Of a stretch of DNA of 64,000 bases, positions 54,582-63,816 are shown piece after piece. The stretch's first letter is position 1; every line of letters starts with the position of its first letter. The translations under genes and the position numbers were made by a program. This stretch comes from Paenibacillus sp. S150 (GTDB lineage: Bacteria > Bacillota > Bacilli > Paenibacillales > Paenibacillaceae): positions 62,001-126,000 of the forward strand of contig NZ_JACBYI010000014.1 in NCBI RefSeq assembly GCF_019352175.1, written 5' to 3'. The notes below the pieces were generated by a model that saw only the letters and a list, made by a program, of their open reading frames with translations, was not told the origin of the DNA and ran no database searches.

Positions 54582-54595
54582 TGCAAGCGCTTTTA
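54582..54595. promoter_or_regulatory. cre-like site at the fuc transcription start
   Basis: TGCAAGCGCTTTTA matches 12 of 14 cre positions and sits at about +2 to +15 of the predicted start, the position for CcpA repression. Confidence 0.65.
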
Positions 54596-54627
54596 TTATG
54601 CTGATTATTCTGAGGAGGTTATATGGC

Positions 54628-56394
54628 ATGACAACTCATTATCCCAAAATCGGAATCCGCCCGACGATTGACGGGAGACGCCGCGGCGTGCGTGAATCGC
54701 TGGAAGTCCAGACGATGGGCATGGCGGAGCGGGTCGCTGCTTTTTTGCAGGGGAATTTGCGTTATCCTGATGGTTCGCCCGTTGCCTGTGTAATTGCAGA
54801 TTCCACCATCGGCGGTGTGAAGGAGGCTGCAGCTGCACAGGCCAAATTTGCAGGCGCCAATGTAGGGGTATCCATAACGGTGACACCGTGCTGGTGTTAT
54901 GGCTCGGAGACCATGGATATGGATGCCGCGATTCCGCACGCGGTATGGGGCTTCAACGGTACGGAAAGACCCGGCGCCGTATATCTGGCCGCTGTGCTGT
55001 CGGCGTATGCCCAGAAAGGCATTCCGGCTTTTGGGATCTATGGGGAGGATGTGCAGGACTCGGGAAGCGAGGAGATCCCTGCCGATGTTCAGACCAAGCT
55101 GCTGCGGTTCGCCAGGTCTGCGCTTGCGGTTGCCCTGATGAAGGGCACCTCCTATCTGTCGATGGGTTCGGTATCGATGGGCATCGCCGGTTCTATTGTC
55201 AATGACCAGTTCTTTCAGGAATACTTAGGCATGCGCAACGAATATATCGATATGTCCGAGTTCGTCCGCCGCTTCGAGGAAGGGATTTATGATCCGGAGG
55301 AATATAGCCGTGCGTTGAAATGGACGAAGGAGAATTGCCGGGTGGGGCCGGACAATAACCCGGTGCATCTGCAGGTTAACAGCGGAGAGAAGGAGTCCCA
55401 GTGGGAAACCTGCGTCAAGATGGCGCTCATCGGCCGCGACCTGATGACCGGCAATCCGGTGCTTGCAGAGCTTGGATTCGCGGAAGAAGCCCAAGGCCAC
55501 AATGCGCTTGCCGCAGGCTTCCAGGGACAGCGCCAATGGACGGATCATTTCCCGAACGGAGATTTCATGGAAACGATTCTGAATTCCTCCTTCGACTGGA
55601 ACGGAAAGCGTGCTCCTTACATTCTCGCTACGGAGAATGACAGCCTGAACGGTGTGACGATGCTGTTCAATTATCTGCTGACGAATACCGCGCAGGTCTT
55701 CGCCGATGTCCGCACCTACTGGAGTCCGGCAGCCGTGAAGCGGGTCACCGGCTATGAGCTTCAGGGCCAGGCGGCAGGAGGCCTGCTCCATCTGATCAAT
55801 TCAGGCTCCGCCGCGCTGGATGGCGCGGGTGAACAGACGAAGGATGGCAAGCCGGCGGTCAAGCCGTTCTGGGAGATTACGGACGAAGAGGTGGAGGCCA
55901 CTCTGAAGGCAACGCAATTCCGCCCGGCCTCGCAGGAATATTTCCGGGGCGGCGGCTTCTCTACCGATTACCTGACCAGGGGCGGCATGCCTGTAACGAT
56001 GGCCCGCCTCAATCTGGTCAAGGGACTGGGGCCGGTCCTGCAGCTGGCGGAGGGCTACACAGCGGAGCTTCCCGAAGAAGTGCACCGCACACTGGATGAA
56101 CGTACCGATCCCACCTGGCCGACGACCTGGTTCGCGCCTGTTCTTACCGGCACCGGCTCGTTCAGCTCGGTGTATGATGTGATGAACAACTGGGGCGCCA
56201 ATCACGGCGCGATCAGCTATGGGCATATCGGAGCGGACCTGATTACGCTGGCGTCGATATTGCGCATCCCTGTCAGCATGCACAATGTAGAGGAATCGCG
56301 GATCTTCAGACCGCGCGTCTGGTCGCTGTTCGGCACAGAGAGTCTCGAAGCCGCCGACTACCGGGCCTGCCGCAATTTCGGGCCGCTGTACTGA
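54628..56394 (+). CDS. fucI: L-fucose isomerase
   Basis: A 588-residue L-fucose isomerase, close to the 591 of Escherichia coli FucI. It converts L-fucose to L-fuculose with manganese. Highly typical stretches include [66 protein letters not shown] (metal Glu/Asp) and the C-terminal [11 protein letters not shown]. The ATG at 54628 is chosen because GAGGAGG lies nine bases upstream; an in-frame ATG at 54598 precedes that site. First gene of fucI-fucK-fucA-fucU. Confidence 0.96.
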   Translation: MTTHYPKIGIRPTIDGRRRGVRESLEVQTMGMAERVAAFLQGNLRYPDGSPVACVIADSTIGGVKEAAAAQAKFAGANVGVSITVTPCWCYGSETMDMDAAIPHAVWGFNGTERPGAVYLAAVLSAYAQKGIPAFGIYGEDVQDSGSEEIPADVQTKLLRFARSALAVALMKGTSYLSMGSVSMGIAGSIVNDQFFQEYLGMRNEYIDMSEFVRRFEEGIYDPEEYSRALKWTKENCRVGPDNNPVHLQVNSGEKESQWETCVKMALIGRDLMTGNPVLAELGFAEEAQGHNALAAGFQGQRQWTDHFPNGDFMETILNSSFDWNGKRAPYILATENDSLNGVTMLFNYLLTNTAQVFADVRTYWSPAAVKRVTGYELQGQAAGGLLHLINSGSAALDGAGEQTKDGKPAVKPFWEITDEEVEATLKATQFRPASQEYFRGGGFSTDYLTRGGMPVTMARLNLVKGLGPVLQLAEGYTAELPEEVHRTLDERTDPTWPTTWFAPVLTGTGSFSSVYDVMNNWGANHGAISYGHIGADLITLASILRIPVSMHNVEESRIFRPRVWSLFGTESLEAADYRACRNFGPLY

Positions 56395-56420
56395 CGCCGG
56401 GCAGCGGGCGGGTAGAGGCT

Positions 56421-57848
56421 ATGACTAAGCTGAAGAGACTGCTGGCCGTGGATCTCGGAGCAAGCTCGGGAAGAGTGATGCTCGGAACCTATGACGGAAG
56501 CTCGATCTTGACGGAGGAGATTCACAGATTTGCCAATACGCCGATTGAGGACGGCGGGCATCTGTACTGGAACTTTCCGGTGCTGCTTCAAGAAATCAAG
56601 CATGGCATCCGGCTGGCGGGCCGGGCCCACGGAGAGATTGCAAGCCTCAGTGTGGACACCTGGGGGGTAGACTACGGCTTTCTGGATCATGACGGGAGGC
56701 TGCTCGGCTCCCCGCACCATTACCGGGACCGGCGGATGAACGTTTACCGGTCTCAGCTGGAGGAACTGCTGCCGCCGGAGGAGCAGTTCCGTTTGACCGG
56801 CAACCAGCCGGACCCGATCAATACAGTGTACCAGCTGTACGCGGATTTGCAGGAGAATCCGCTGCTCCGGGAGCATGCCTGCCATATTCTCATGATGCCG
56901 GATTTGTTCCTGTACCTCCTGTCAGGAGCGGCTTCTGCCGAGAGGACCATCCTGAGCACAAGCGGCCTGCTGGATGCGGGGACGGGTGAACCCTCTTCCG
57001 AAGTATTCGGGAGGCTGGGCATCCCGCTTGGGCTGATTCCGCCCCGTGTTGAGGCGGGGACGGCTGTCGGTTCCCTGCATCCGGAGCTTTGTGCGGAGCT
57101 GGGATGCGGACCGGTCTCCGTGATCGCCGGCGCCTCCCATGACACGGCGGCAGCCGTAGCTTCCATTCCATACGAGGACCGGGAAGGCACAGCGTTTATC
57201 AGCTGCGGCACCTGGTCATTGGTCGGTATGGAGACGAAGGTGCCGGTTCTCACGCCGCCATGCTATGAATATGGCTTCACGAATGAGAGCTGCTACGGCA
57301 GCGGCAACCGGCTGCTTAAGAATATAACCGGCCTGTGGCTGCTGCAGGAGACCCGCAGGGCCTGGGCCGAAGCCGGGGAAGAGCTCAGCTTCCCGGAGAT
57401 GGCTGTGCTTGCCGGGAACGAAGGGGCGGCGCAGTCTTTTATCCAGCCTAACGATCCGATCTTCAGTACACCGGGAGATATGCCGGGACGTATCGCTGAA
57501 TACTGCCGGAGCACCGGCCAGCCTGTGCCCGCGAGCAAGGGGGCCATTGTCCGCACTATTCTGGACAGTCTCGCGAAGTCCTACGCTGCGGCGCTGGGGG
57601 AACTGGAAGAAATTACGGGCAAGCCGATCCGCAGGGTTCATATGGTTGGAGGGGGCATTCAGAACAAGCTGCTCTGCCAGTTGACGGCGGACGCTTCCGC
57701 CAAAGAGATTATTGCCGGACCCGTCGAAGCCAGTGCGCTCGGCAATCTGCTGGTGCAGCTGGCTGCCCTGGGTGAACTGGATTTCAGCCGGGCCGCAGAG
57801 ATCGTAGCCGCATCGGAGACCCTGACGGTGTATCGGCCGAATAAATAA
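56421..57848 (+). CDS. fucK: FGGY sugar kinase, probable L-fuculokinase (RhaB-like)
   Basis: A 475-residue FGGY kinase. The opening LLAVDLGASSGRVMLGTYDG with EIHRFANTP and YWNFPVLLQEI resembles rhamnulokinase RhaB more than enterobacterial FucK. Catalytic Asp is in VDTWGVDYGFLD, and the second ATP-domain has RRVHMVGGGIQNKLLCQLTAD. By operon context it should phosphorylate L-fuculose to fuculose-1-phosphate; rhamnulose activity is possible too. It starts 26 bases after fucI. Confidence 0.88.
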   Translation: MTKLKRLLAVDLGASSGRVMLGTYDGSSILTEEIHRFANTPIEDGGHLYWNFPVLLQEIKHGIRLAGRAHGEIASLSVDTWGVDYGFLDHDGRLLGSPHHYRDRRMNVYRSQLEELLPPEEQFRLTGNQPDPINTVYQLYADLQENPLLREHACHILMMPDLFLYLLSGAASAERTILSTSGLLDAGTGEPSSEVFGRLGIPLGLIPPRVEAGTAVGSLHPELCAELGCGPVSVIAGASHDTAAAVASIPYEDREGTAFISCGTWSLVGMETKVPVLTPPCYEYGFTNESCYGSGNRLLKNITGLWLLQETRRAWAEAGEELSFPEMAVLAGNEGAAQSFIQPNDPIFSTPGDMPGRIAEYCRSTGQPVPASKGAIVRTILDSLAKSYAAALGELEEITGKPIRRVHMVGGGIQNKLLCQLTADASAKEIIAGPVEASALGNLLVQLAALGELDFSRAAEIVAASETLTVYRPNK

Positions 57849-57851
57849 GCA

Positions 57852-57890
57852 GAAACGGCTACGCCGTCCTTATAAGGGACGGGGCGTTTC
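57852..57890 (+). repeat. Hairpin between fucK and fucA
   Basis: GAAACGGCTACGCCGTCC / GGGACGGGGCGTTTC around TTATAA, with no T-run. The GCCGTCC..GGGACGG core is related to the hairpins at 29331 and 48921. It may affect expression between fucK and fucA, which are 116 bases apart. Confidence 0.5.
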
Positions 57891-57964
57891 AGCGGGAAAT
57901 AGAAGGATCATTTGATGTGCAAAGCATATAAAGGCTTATATTTTAAAAAAGAGGAGAATAAATC

Positions 57965-58615
57965 ATGGATGAGCTGGAAAAGAAACTGCGTCTGCAAATT
58001 TGCGATATCGGCAGAAACCTGTTCAATAAGGATTTTATTGCCGCGAACGACGGCAACATCTCCGCCCGTTTGAGCGAGGATGAGGTGCTTACAACCCCAA
58101 CCGGGGTCAGCAAAGGCTATCTGGAGCCGCATATGCTGGTCAAGGTAAATCTTCAGGGGGAAATCCTGGAGGCACAGGAAGACTATAGACCTTCAACGGA
58201 GGTCAAAATGCATCTGCGGATTTACCGCGAGCTTCCCGGGATGAACGGGGTAGTTCATGCCCATCCGCCGTTTGGCACCGCTTTTGCCATCAAGGGTGAA
58301 GCGCTCGATAAAATGATGATGCCGGAATCCGTCATTGCCATGGGTGATATTCCTCTGGCTAAATACGGCACGCCTTCGACTGAGGAGGTTCCCGATTCCA
58401 TCATGCCGTTCCTGGGCAAGAAAACGGCTGTGCTGCTGGAAAGCCATGGCGCATTGTCCTGGGGCAAGGATGTAATGGGGGCTTATATGAACATGGAACG
58501 GCTGGAATACACCGCCAAGCTGACCTTCCTGACCCGCATGATTGACGGAGAACGGGAGCTTCCGCCGAACCGGATTGAAGAACTGGTGGCGCTGAGATCC
58601 TTCTACGGAATGTAA
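57965..58615 (+). CDS. fucA: L-fuculose-phosphate aldolase
   Basis: A 216-residue class II (zinc) aldolase of the FucA/AraD family, usual length. Phosphate-binding AANDGNIS (Asn28, Gly30) and TTPTGVSKG, catalytic Glu79 in PSTEVKMH, zinc ligands His98 and His100 in VVHAHPP, and His161 in ESHGALSWG. It splits fuculose-1-phosphate into dihydroxyacetone phosphate and L-lactaldehyde. GAGGAG lies before the ATG. No lactaldehyde reductase gene is adjacent. Confidence 0.93.
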   Translation: MDELEKKLRLQICDIGRNLFNKDFIAANDGNISARLSEDEVLTTPTGVSKGYLEPHMLVKVNLQGEILEAQEDYRPSTEVKMHLRIYRELPGMNGVVHAHPPFGTAFAIKGEALDKMMMPESVIAMGDIPLAKYGTPSTEEVPDSIMPFLGKKTAVLLESHGALSWGKDVMGAYMNMERLEYTAKLTFLTRMIDGERELPPNRIEELVALRSFYGM

Positions 58616-58631
58616 AGGAGAGAATCAACAC

Positions 58632-59066
58632 ATGCTGAAAAAAATCCCCAAGCTGCTCTCTCCCGAGCTGGTGAAGACCCTGATGGAGATGGGCCACGGC
58701 GACGAGCTTGTGCTCGCCGATGCCAACTTTCCCGGACAAGCGCTGCATTCCCGGGTGGTCCGCTGTGACGGCATCGGCATTCCGGAGCTGCTGGACGCGA
58801 TTCTTGAGCTGCTTCCGCTGGATCATTATGCAGATCATCAGGCGGTTCTGATGAGTGTTGTTCCGGGAGATCCAGCCGTTCCTGCCGTCTGGGACACTTA
58901 TAAGAAAATCATCGCTGAACATGATCAGGAGGCGGTGCTCTCCCATGAGGAACGCTTTGACTTCTACATCCGTTCCCAAAGCGCCTATGCCGTTGTAATG
59001 ACTGGAGAAGAGGCGCTGTACGGCAATATTATTCTTAAAAAAGGGGTTATCAAGAGCGCTGGTTAA
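58632..59066 (+). CDS. fucU: L-fucose mutarotase
   Basis: A 144-residue RbsD/FucU-family protein. It interconverts the anomers of L-fucose for the isomerase. Typical are MGHGDELVLADANFPG near residue 20 (catalytic His) and the C-terminal YAVVMTGEEALYGNIILKKG. Last gene of the fuc operon, 16 bases after fucA and followed by a terminator. Confidence 0.93.
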   Translation: MLKKIPKLLSPELVKTLMEMGHGDELVLADANFPGQALHSRVVRCDGIGIPELLDAILELLPLDHYADHQAVLMSVVPGDPAVPAVWDTYKKIIAEHDQEAVLSHEERFDFYIRSQSAYAVVMTGEEALYGNIILKKGVIKSAG

Positions 59067-59095
59067 CAGTTGATAAAGGTGGATCTGAACTTATA

Positions 59096-59149
59096 CCTGC
59101 CAGCAATGGATTCTCCAAGAGAGAGTTGATTGCCGGCGGGTTCTTTTTG
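59096..59149 (+). terminator. Terminator of the fuc operon
   Basis: CCTGCCAGCAAT / ATTGCCGGCGGG, 12-bp stem with one mismatch and one wobble, then TTCTTTTTG, 30 bases after the fucU stop. Confidence 0.85.
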
Positions 59150-59240
59150 CTGAAGAAAAATCCACCCCCCAGGAAGGAGGGTTTAGCGATTTGGATGAGT
59201 TGAAGTTTGGAGCTCGCTGAGCAAGAAAAAGGAGGCCGGA

Positions 59241-59452
59241 GGTAAAAGTACCCTAGAATATGATGCGAGCAGGCGAAACGGGGAAATAAGAGGTAAAAGT
59301 ACCCTAGAATATGATGCGAGCAGGCGGAATGGGGAAATGAGAGGTAAAAGTACCCTAGAATATGATGCGAGCAGGCGGAATGCGGAAATAAGAGGTAAAA
59401 GTACCCTAGAATATGATGCGAGCAGGCGAAATGGGGAAATGAAGAGTAAAAG
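59241..59452. repeat. 51-bp tandem repeat array, four full units plus partial
   Basis: Units start at 59241, 59292, 59343 and 59394, each GGTAAAAGTACCCTAGAATA and so on, with only a few single-base differences; a fifth, decayed start is at 59445. The 51-bp period keeps a 17-codon frame open on the minus strand, but this has no ribosome site and is likely accidental. The spacing is exact and there are no variable spacers, so it is not a CRISPR. Confidence 0.9.
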
Positions 59453-59617
59453 TGCCTCCCGCGAACAGCAGCGCAGGCCATTGTGCCACTTGTTCACAAA
59501 AGGTACAATTTATGGCCGGAGTGTGAAGTGAGGAATTCTCCCTGATACTGTAATTATGGCGGTTTATTTGTCACATTCCCTCTCTTCATCTCCCCGAAAG
59601 CATATGAAAAAGCAGGG

Positions 59618-59631
59618 TGTAAACGCTTTAT
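59618..59631. promoter_or_regulatory. cre-like site upstream of nifB
   Basis: TGTAAACGCTTTAT matches 12 of 14 cre positions, about 65 bp upstream of the nifB -35. CcpA control of nif genes would be unusual, so this needs care. Confidence 0.4.
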
Positions 59632-59648
59632 GTTAACTATTGGTCACA
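59631..59648. promoter_or_regulatory. Near-match to a GlnR/TnrA box upstream of nifB
   Basis: TGTTA-N8-TCACA; the canonical box is TGTNA-N7-TNACA, so spacing is one base too long. It is 47 bp upstream of the -35. In Paenibacillus, GlnR is known to control nif promoters, which makes this worth noting. Confidence 0.35.
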
Positions 59649-59695
59649 AAAACTTACATAAGACATGACAATGTGCGGGAGTGTATGATTTGGGA

Positions 59696-59724
59696 TTGAA
59701 CAATATTTAGAATAAAAGTAATAT
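59696..59724 (+). promoter_or_regulatory. Sigma-A promoter of nifB
   Basis: -35 TTGAAC (59696-59701), 17-bp spacer, -10 TAATAT (59719-59724). The start of transcription would be near 59731, giving an AT-rich leader of about 88 bases. Confidence 0.75.
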
Positions 59725-59818
59725 AAATAAATAAAATTAGAATATTGAATGCCATTTATAATTGCTGTTTAATGTTTTTTGATTATAAATAGATATAAAT
59801 AGAATGGGAGGCTATTAG

Positions 59819-61102
59819 ATGGAGAGCGCTTTGCACAAGCATCCTTGCTACAGTGAGGAAGCACATCACTATTTTGCCAGAATGCATGCACCGGTGGCAC
59901 CCAGATGCAATATTCAGTGCCATTACTGCAACCCGAAATTTGATTGTGTGAATGAGAGCCGTCCCGGCGTGGTCAGCCAGCTCCTGTCTCCGGACGAAGC
60001 CTGTCTGAAGGTATCGCAAATGGTCTCCGGGCTGCCCAATCTTACGGTGGTTGGCATTGCCGGTCCCGGCGATCCGCTGGCCAACCCGGAGGCGACCTTC
60101 CGCACCTTTGCTCTGCTGGCCGAGGCTTACCCGGATCTCCACCTTTGTCTGAGTACCAACGGACTCATGCTGCCCGATTATGCCGAAGAGATTCAGCGGC
60201 TCGGCATCCGTCATGTGACGGTAACCATGAATGCCCTTAATCCGGAGATCGGCAGCCGCATCTATGCCCATGTCAGGTATAAGGGCATCGTCTATAAGGG
60301 CGCGGAAGCGGCGGCGCTGCTGATCCGCAGGCAGCTCGAAGGAATTCGCCTGTTGACGGCACGCGGCATTCTCGTCAAGGTCAACTCCGTGCATATCCCG
60401 GAGGTCAATGGGGCGCATTTGCGGGAGGTGGCTGTAGCGGTCCGCAAGCTGGGGGCATTCTCCCATAATATTATGCCGCTTATTCTGTCGCCGGGCAGCC
60501 ATTATTATAAGGAACACTTCAGATCGCCGACACTTGAAGAGACGGATGAGGTACAGGAAGCCTCGTCACGGATTATGCCGGTGATGCGCCACTGCAGGCA
60601 GTGCAGGGCCGATGCGGTCGGGCTGATCGGCGCAGATATGAGCCAGATGCCGGAAATGGTTCCGCCTCAAGGAAGCTTTACGCTTGAAGACAGGGCTGCC
60701 ATCCAGGATGAAATTGTCTCGGGTATGAGAGAGGCCGCGGCTGTAAGTGAAGTAGACTGGAGCGGAGCGGTAAGGGCTGCAGTCGCAACCCGGGGCTCCA
60801 ATGTTATAAATCAGCATTTCGGACACGCCAGGGAATTCATCATTTATGATGTGAAGCAGGAGAACGTCCGGCTTGTCGGCATACGCAAGGTTCAGGCTTA
60901 CTGCAATGGAACCAGGGAGTGCGGTTCTCCCCTGTCGGAGGCGCTGGACATGTTGAAGGACTGCAGGCTGCTGCTCTGCTCCGGAATCGGCGAGGCTCCT
61001 GCCCGAAAGCTGCAGCAGGCGGGAATTACGCCGCTGATCCGCAAGGGAAGCATCAACGAGCAGCTGCTGGAAAGCGCGCGCTATCTTAAATATTTTCAGT
61101 AG
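59819..61102 (+). CDS. nifB: Nitrogenase cofactor radical SAM enzyme NifB
   Basis: A 427-residue NifB, which builds the 8Fe-9S-C precursor (NifB-co). The radical SAM cysteines are Cys30, Cys34 and Cys37 in APRCNIQCHYCN, followed by KFDCVNESRPGVVS, a NifB hallmark. VGIAGPGDPLANP and HNIMPLILSPGSHYY are further family stretches. Residues about 315-427 are a NifX-like cofactor-binding domain (NVINQHFGHAREF), so this is the fused form. GGGAGG lies 7 bases before the ATG. It leads nifB-nifE-nifN-nifX; nifH, nifD and nifK do not follow it. Confidence 0.96.
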   Translation: MESALHKHPCYSEEAHHYFARMHAPVAPRCNIQCHYCNPKFDCVNESRPGVVSQLLSPDEACLKVSQMVSGLPNLTVVGIAGPGDPLANPEATFRTFALLAEAYPDLHLCLSTNGLMLPDYAEEIQRLGIRHVTVTMNALNPEIGSRIYAHVRYKGIVYKGAEAAALLIRRQLEGIRLLTARGILVKVNSVHIPEVNGAHLREVAVAVRKLGAFSHNIMPLILSPGSHYYKEHFRSPTLEETDEVQEASSRIMPVMRHCRQCRADAVGLIGADMSQMPEMVPPQGSFTLEDRAAIQDEIVSGMREAAAVSEVDWSGAVRAAVATRGSNVINQHFGHAREFIIYDVKQENVRLVGIRKVQAYCNGTRECGSPLSEALDMLKDCRLLLCSGIGEAPARKLQQAGITPLIRKGSINEQLLESARYLKYFQ

Positions 61103-61142
61103 GCGGCAAGAGATTGGATGATAGAAGAAGGAGGGTTATGAA

Positions 61143-62510
61143 ATGCCCAAGGGTGTCCCGAATCTGTTCATTGAGCCTGATTGCGAGCACAACCGCCAGC
61201 CTGGCAAGGGCTGTACCAGACCGAGTCCGGGCGAAATCACGAAAGGCTGTGTGTTTCAAGGCTCCCAGGCTGTTCTGCTTCCGATCTCCGACGCTGCTCA
61301 TCTGGTTCACGGCACCTCAGGCTGTCTGCAGAACAGCTGGGGGATGCTGGAGGCGGGGCTGCCGGGAGGGCCGCTGTCCAAATCCGGCTTTTCCATGGGT
61401 CTTACGGAGATGGATATCATTCTCGGCGGCCAGGAGAAGCTGCTTGAAGCCATCAATTATATCGTGGAGCATTACCGCCCGCCCTGCATCTTCGTATATG
61501 CCACCTGCATCACTATTCTCACAGCCGAGGATCTGGATGCGGTGTGCGGCAAAGCCGAGAGCCTGTGGGGTCTTCCTGTCATTCCGCTGCACAATTCGGG
61601 GCTGATGGGGAGCAGCAATATGGGGAACCGGCAGGCGGGGGAGGCACTCTTCGAAAAAGTCATCGGCACCGGTGCCTCGGACCCCAAAAAGCTTACTCCT
61701 TTTGACATCAACCTCATTGGCGACCACCATTTTTCCAAAGAAGGACATGAAATTGAAGGGATTCTATCGAAAATAGGCATCCGCGTCATCTCGCGCATCG
61801 CCGGCGAATGCACGTTCAGCGAGCTGTGCTCCGCCCATCAAGCCAAGCTGAATATGCTGGTATGCAGCCGTTCAATGGTTACCTTGGCCCGGAAGATGCG
61901 CGATTCCTTTGGCATTCCTTATTTTGAGGGCTCCTTCTGCGGGTCGAGGGAAATCCGCTTCTCCCTGCGGCAGCTCTCCTTCCACTTTCATGATGAAGGC
62001 CTGGACAAACAGCTGCACCGCTACATGCGCCGCGAAGAAGAACGCCTCCATAAGGACATCCTCCGTTCCTACAAATCACTTAAGGGTAAAAAGGTTGTGC
62101 TGTTCACCGACGGCATTGAAAGCTGGATCTATATTTCGCTGCTCTATGAGCTGGGGATCAAAATTGTTGCTATTGGCACAAATCAAAATGCGCAGGAGGA
62201 TTTGTCGCGGATCAAGGAGCGGATTCATGAAGATACACGGCTGGTTGTTCAAAGCGACGAAGCCCGTATCCTTGAGCTGTACCGGGACCGCAAGGCCGAT
62301 CTGATGATCGTAAGCGGGCGCAACGCCTTTGTGCCCCTGAAGGAGAAAATTCCTTTTATTAACATTGATGAAGAGCATCAGGGCGGCTATGCCGGATATG
62401 ACGGAGTCAGGAGGTTTGCCCGGGATGTAATGGACACCCTTGCGCAGCCGGTCTGGAGCATGATCTGCCGGCGTTCGCCATGGGAGGTGGACAGCTATGG
62501 GCAAAGCTGA
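61143..62510 (+). CDS. nifE: Nitrogenase cofactor scaffold subunit NifE
   Basis: A 455-residue NifE, the NifD-like subunit of the NifEN scaffold on which the cofactor matures. Cys36, Cys61 and Cys122 (KGCVFQG, GTSGCLQ, YATCIT) fit the [4Fe-4S] site shared with NifN, and Cys241 in LVCSRSM is the expected ligand of the L-cluster. TLARKMRDSFGIPYFEGSF and INIDEEHQGGYAGYDG are typical. AAGGAGGG is the ribosome site. The last 14 bases overlap nifN. Confidence 0.94.
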   Translation: MPKGVPNLFIEPDCEHNRQPGKGCTRPSPGEITKGCVFQGSQAVLLPISDAAHLVHGTSGCLQNSWGMLEAGLPGGPLSKSGFSMGLTEMDIILGGQEKLLEAINYIVEHYRPPCIFVYATCITILTAEDLDAVCGKAESLWGLPVIPLHNSGLMGSSNMGNRQAGEALFEKVIGTGASDPKKLTPFDINLIGDHHFSKEGHEIEGILSKIGIRVISRIAGECTFSELCSAHQAKLNMLVCSRSMVTLARKMRDSFGIPYFEGSFCGSREIRFSLRQLSFHFHDEGLDKQLHRYMRREEERLHKDILRSYKSLKGKKVVLFTDGIESWIYISLLYELGIKIVAIGTNQNAQEDLSRIKERIHEDTRLVVQSDEARILELYRDRKADLMIVSGRNAFVPLKEKIPFINIDEEHQGGYAGYDGVRRFARDVMDTLAQPVWSMICRRSPWEVDSYGQS

Positions 62511-63816
62511 CCGCAATTCCTCCAAGCCGCTGTCGGTGAATCCCTTTCAGACCAGCCAAGCCGTTGGCGGTGTGCTTGCGCTGCAGGGCATCTACCGCGC
62601 CGTTCCGATTCTGCATGGTGCGCAGGGCTGTGCGGAATCTGTGAAAATGGTGCTGTCCCGCCATTTCCGCGAGCCGATTTCAATTCAGAATATTGCCATC
62701 CATGAACAGAATTTGATTTTTGGCGGGAGTGAGGGCATTCGTGAAATGATCAAGCTGGTGATGGAGCGCCATCATCCGGATGTCGTTGCACTGATCGGCA
62801 CATCGTTGACAGAGGTGGTGGGCGAGGATCTGCTGGGAACCGCCGAGGCTTATTACAGGCAGCATAAACTGCTGTTCAAAGACAAGCTGATGTGCGGGCT
62901 CTGCCTCCCGGATTATGAAGGGTCCATGGAGTCGGGTTACGCCCAAACGGTGTATTCGGTGATCAGGAAAGTGATTCAGAACAGCGGAAGAGTGACGCGC
63001 AAGAAGAAGCGGGGCCGGATCAACCTGCTGCCGGGAGCGCATCTGACGCCGGGAGATGTAATGGAGCTGAAGGAAATGATCGCCTCCTTTGACATCGAGG
63101 TGATTGTCCTCCCGGATTTGTCCTCTTCGCTCACCGGGCATTTAATGACGGGCCATACCCCGCTCTCCCGGGGAGGGGTTCCGCTGGATTATCTGCGGGA
63201 GATGCTTACGTCTGCATATACGATCGTGCTGGGCCGCTCAATGGAGCACTGCGCGAAGCTGCTGCAGGAGGAGCTGGACATTCCGTATATACTGTTCGCC
63301 GGCGTGACGGGGCTGCGGGAAAGCGATGAATTCTTCCTGTTCCTCCGGCAGTTCAGCGGGAGCGAGGGACAGAATAAATACCGCTGGCAGCGGCAGTTCC
63401 TGCTCGATTGCATGCTGGATACCCGTTCGATCTTCCGGGGGAAGCGGGTTCTTGCCGCGCTTGACCCGGATCATCTGGTATCGCTGTACCAATGTCTTTC
63501 GGAGCTTGGAATCAAATCCTTCGGAGCGGTCATTTCCTCTCCTTCACCGACTGTAGAAGCGATTCCGGAAGCTGTACAGACCGGTGATCTGGAGGATCTG
63601 GAACAGCTGGCGGCAGGCGGGGCCGACCTGTGGCTGAGCAATTCCTATGGGGAACAGTCTGCGCTTAAGACGGGGACCCCGTACTTTCCTATGGGGTTCC
63701 CCGTCTTTAACCGCTTTGGTTCGCCTTCCCGCATCACGGTTGGCTACCGGGGGACAGCTGATCTGCTGAACCACATTGCCAATACTATGTACAGCAAGGA
63801 GAGGAATAGCGGATGA
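62497..63816 (+). CDS. nifN: Nitrogenase cofactor scaffold subunit NifN
   Basis: A 439-residue NifN, the NifK-like partner of NifE. NPFQTSQAVGGVLAL, ILHGAQGCAESVKM (Cys45, matching the single bridging cysteine of NifN), LSRHFREP, and LPDLSSSLTGHLMTG are family signatures. It overlaps nifE by 14 bases and nifX by 4 bases (ATGA), so the three are translationally coupled. Confidence 0.94.
   Translation: MGKADRNSSKPLSVNPFQTSQAVGGVLALQGIYRAVPILHGAQGCAESVKMVLSRHFREPISIQNIAIHEQNLIFGGSEGIREMIKLVMERHHPDVVALIGTSLTEVVGEDLLGTAEAYYRQHKLLFKDKLMCGLCLPDYEGSMESGYAQTVYSVIRKVIQNSGRVTRKKKRGRINLLPGAHLTPGDVMELKEMIASFDIEVIVLPDLSSSLTGHLMTGHTPLSRGGVPLDYLREMLTSAYTIVLGRSMEHCAKLLQEELDIPYILFAGVTGLRESDEFFLFLRQFSGSEGQNKYRWQRQFLLDCMLDTRSIFRGKRVLAALDPDHLVSLYQCLSELGIKSFGAVISSPSPTVEAIPEAVQTGDLEDLEQLAAGGADLWLSNSYGEQSALKTGTPYFPMGFPVFNRFGSPSRITVGYRGTADLLNHIANTMYSKERNSG

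Noticed and set aside
59241..59452. CRISPR array
   Set aside because: The units abut directly with the same 51-bp sequence; there are no unique spacers and no cas genes.
59050..59481. Minus-strand open frame of 143 codons with 17-residue repeats
   Set aside because: It only reflects the 51-bp tandem array (51 is divisible by three). No ribosome site, and it runs through the fuc terminator.
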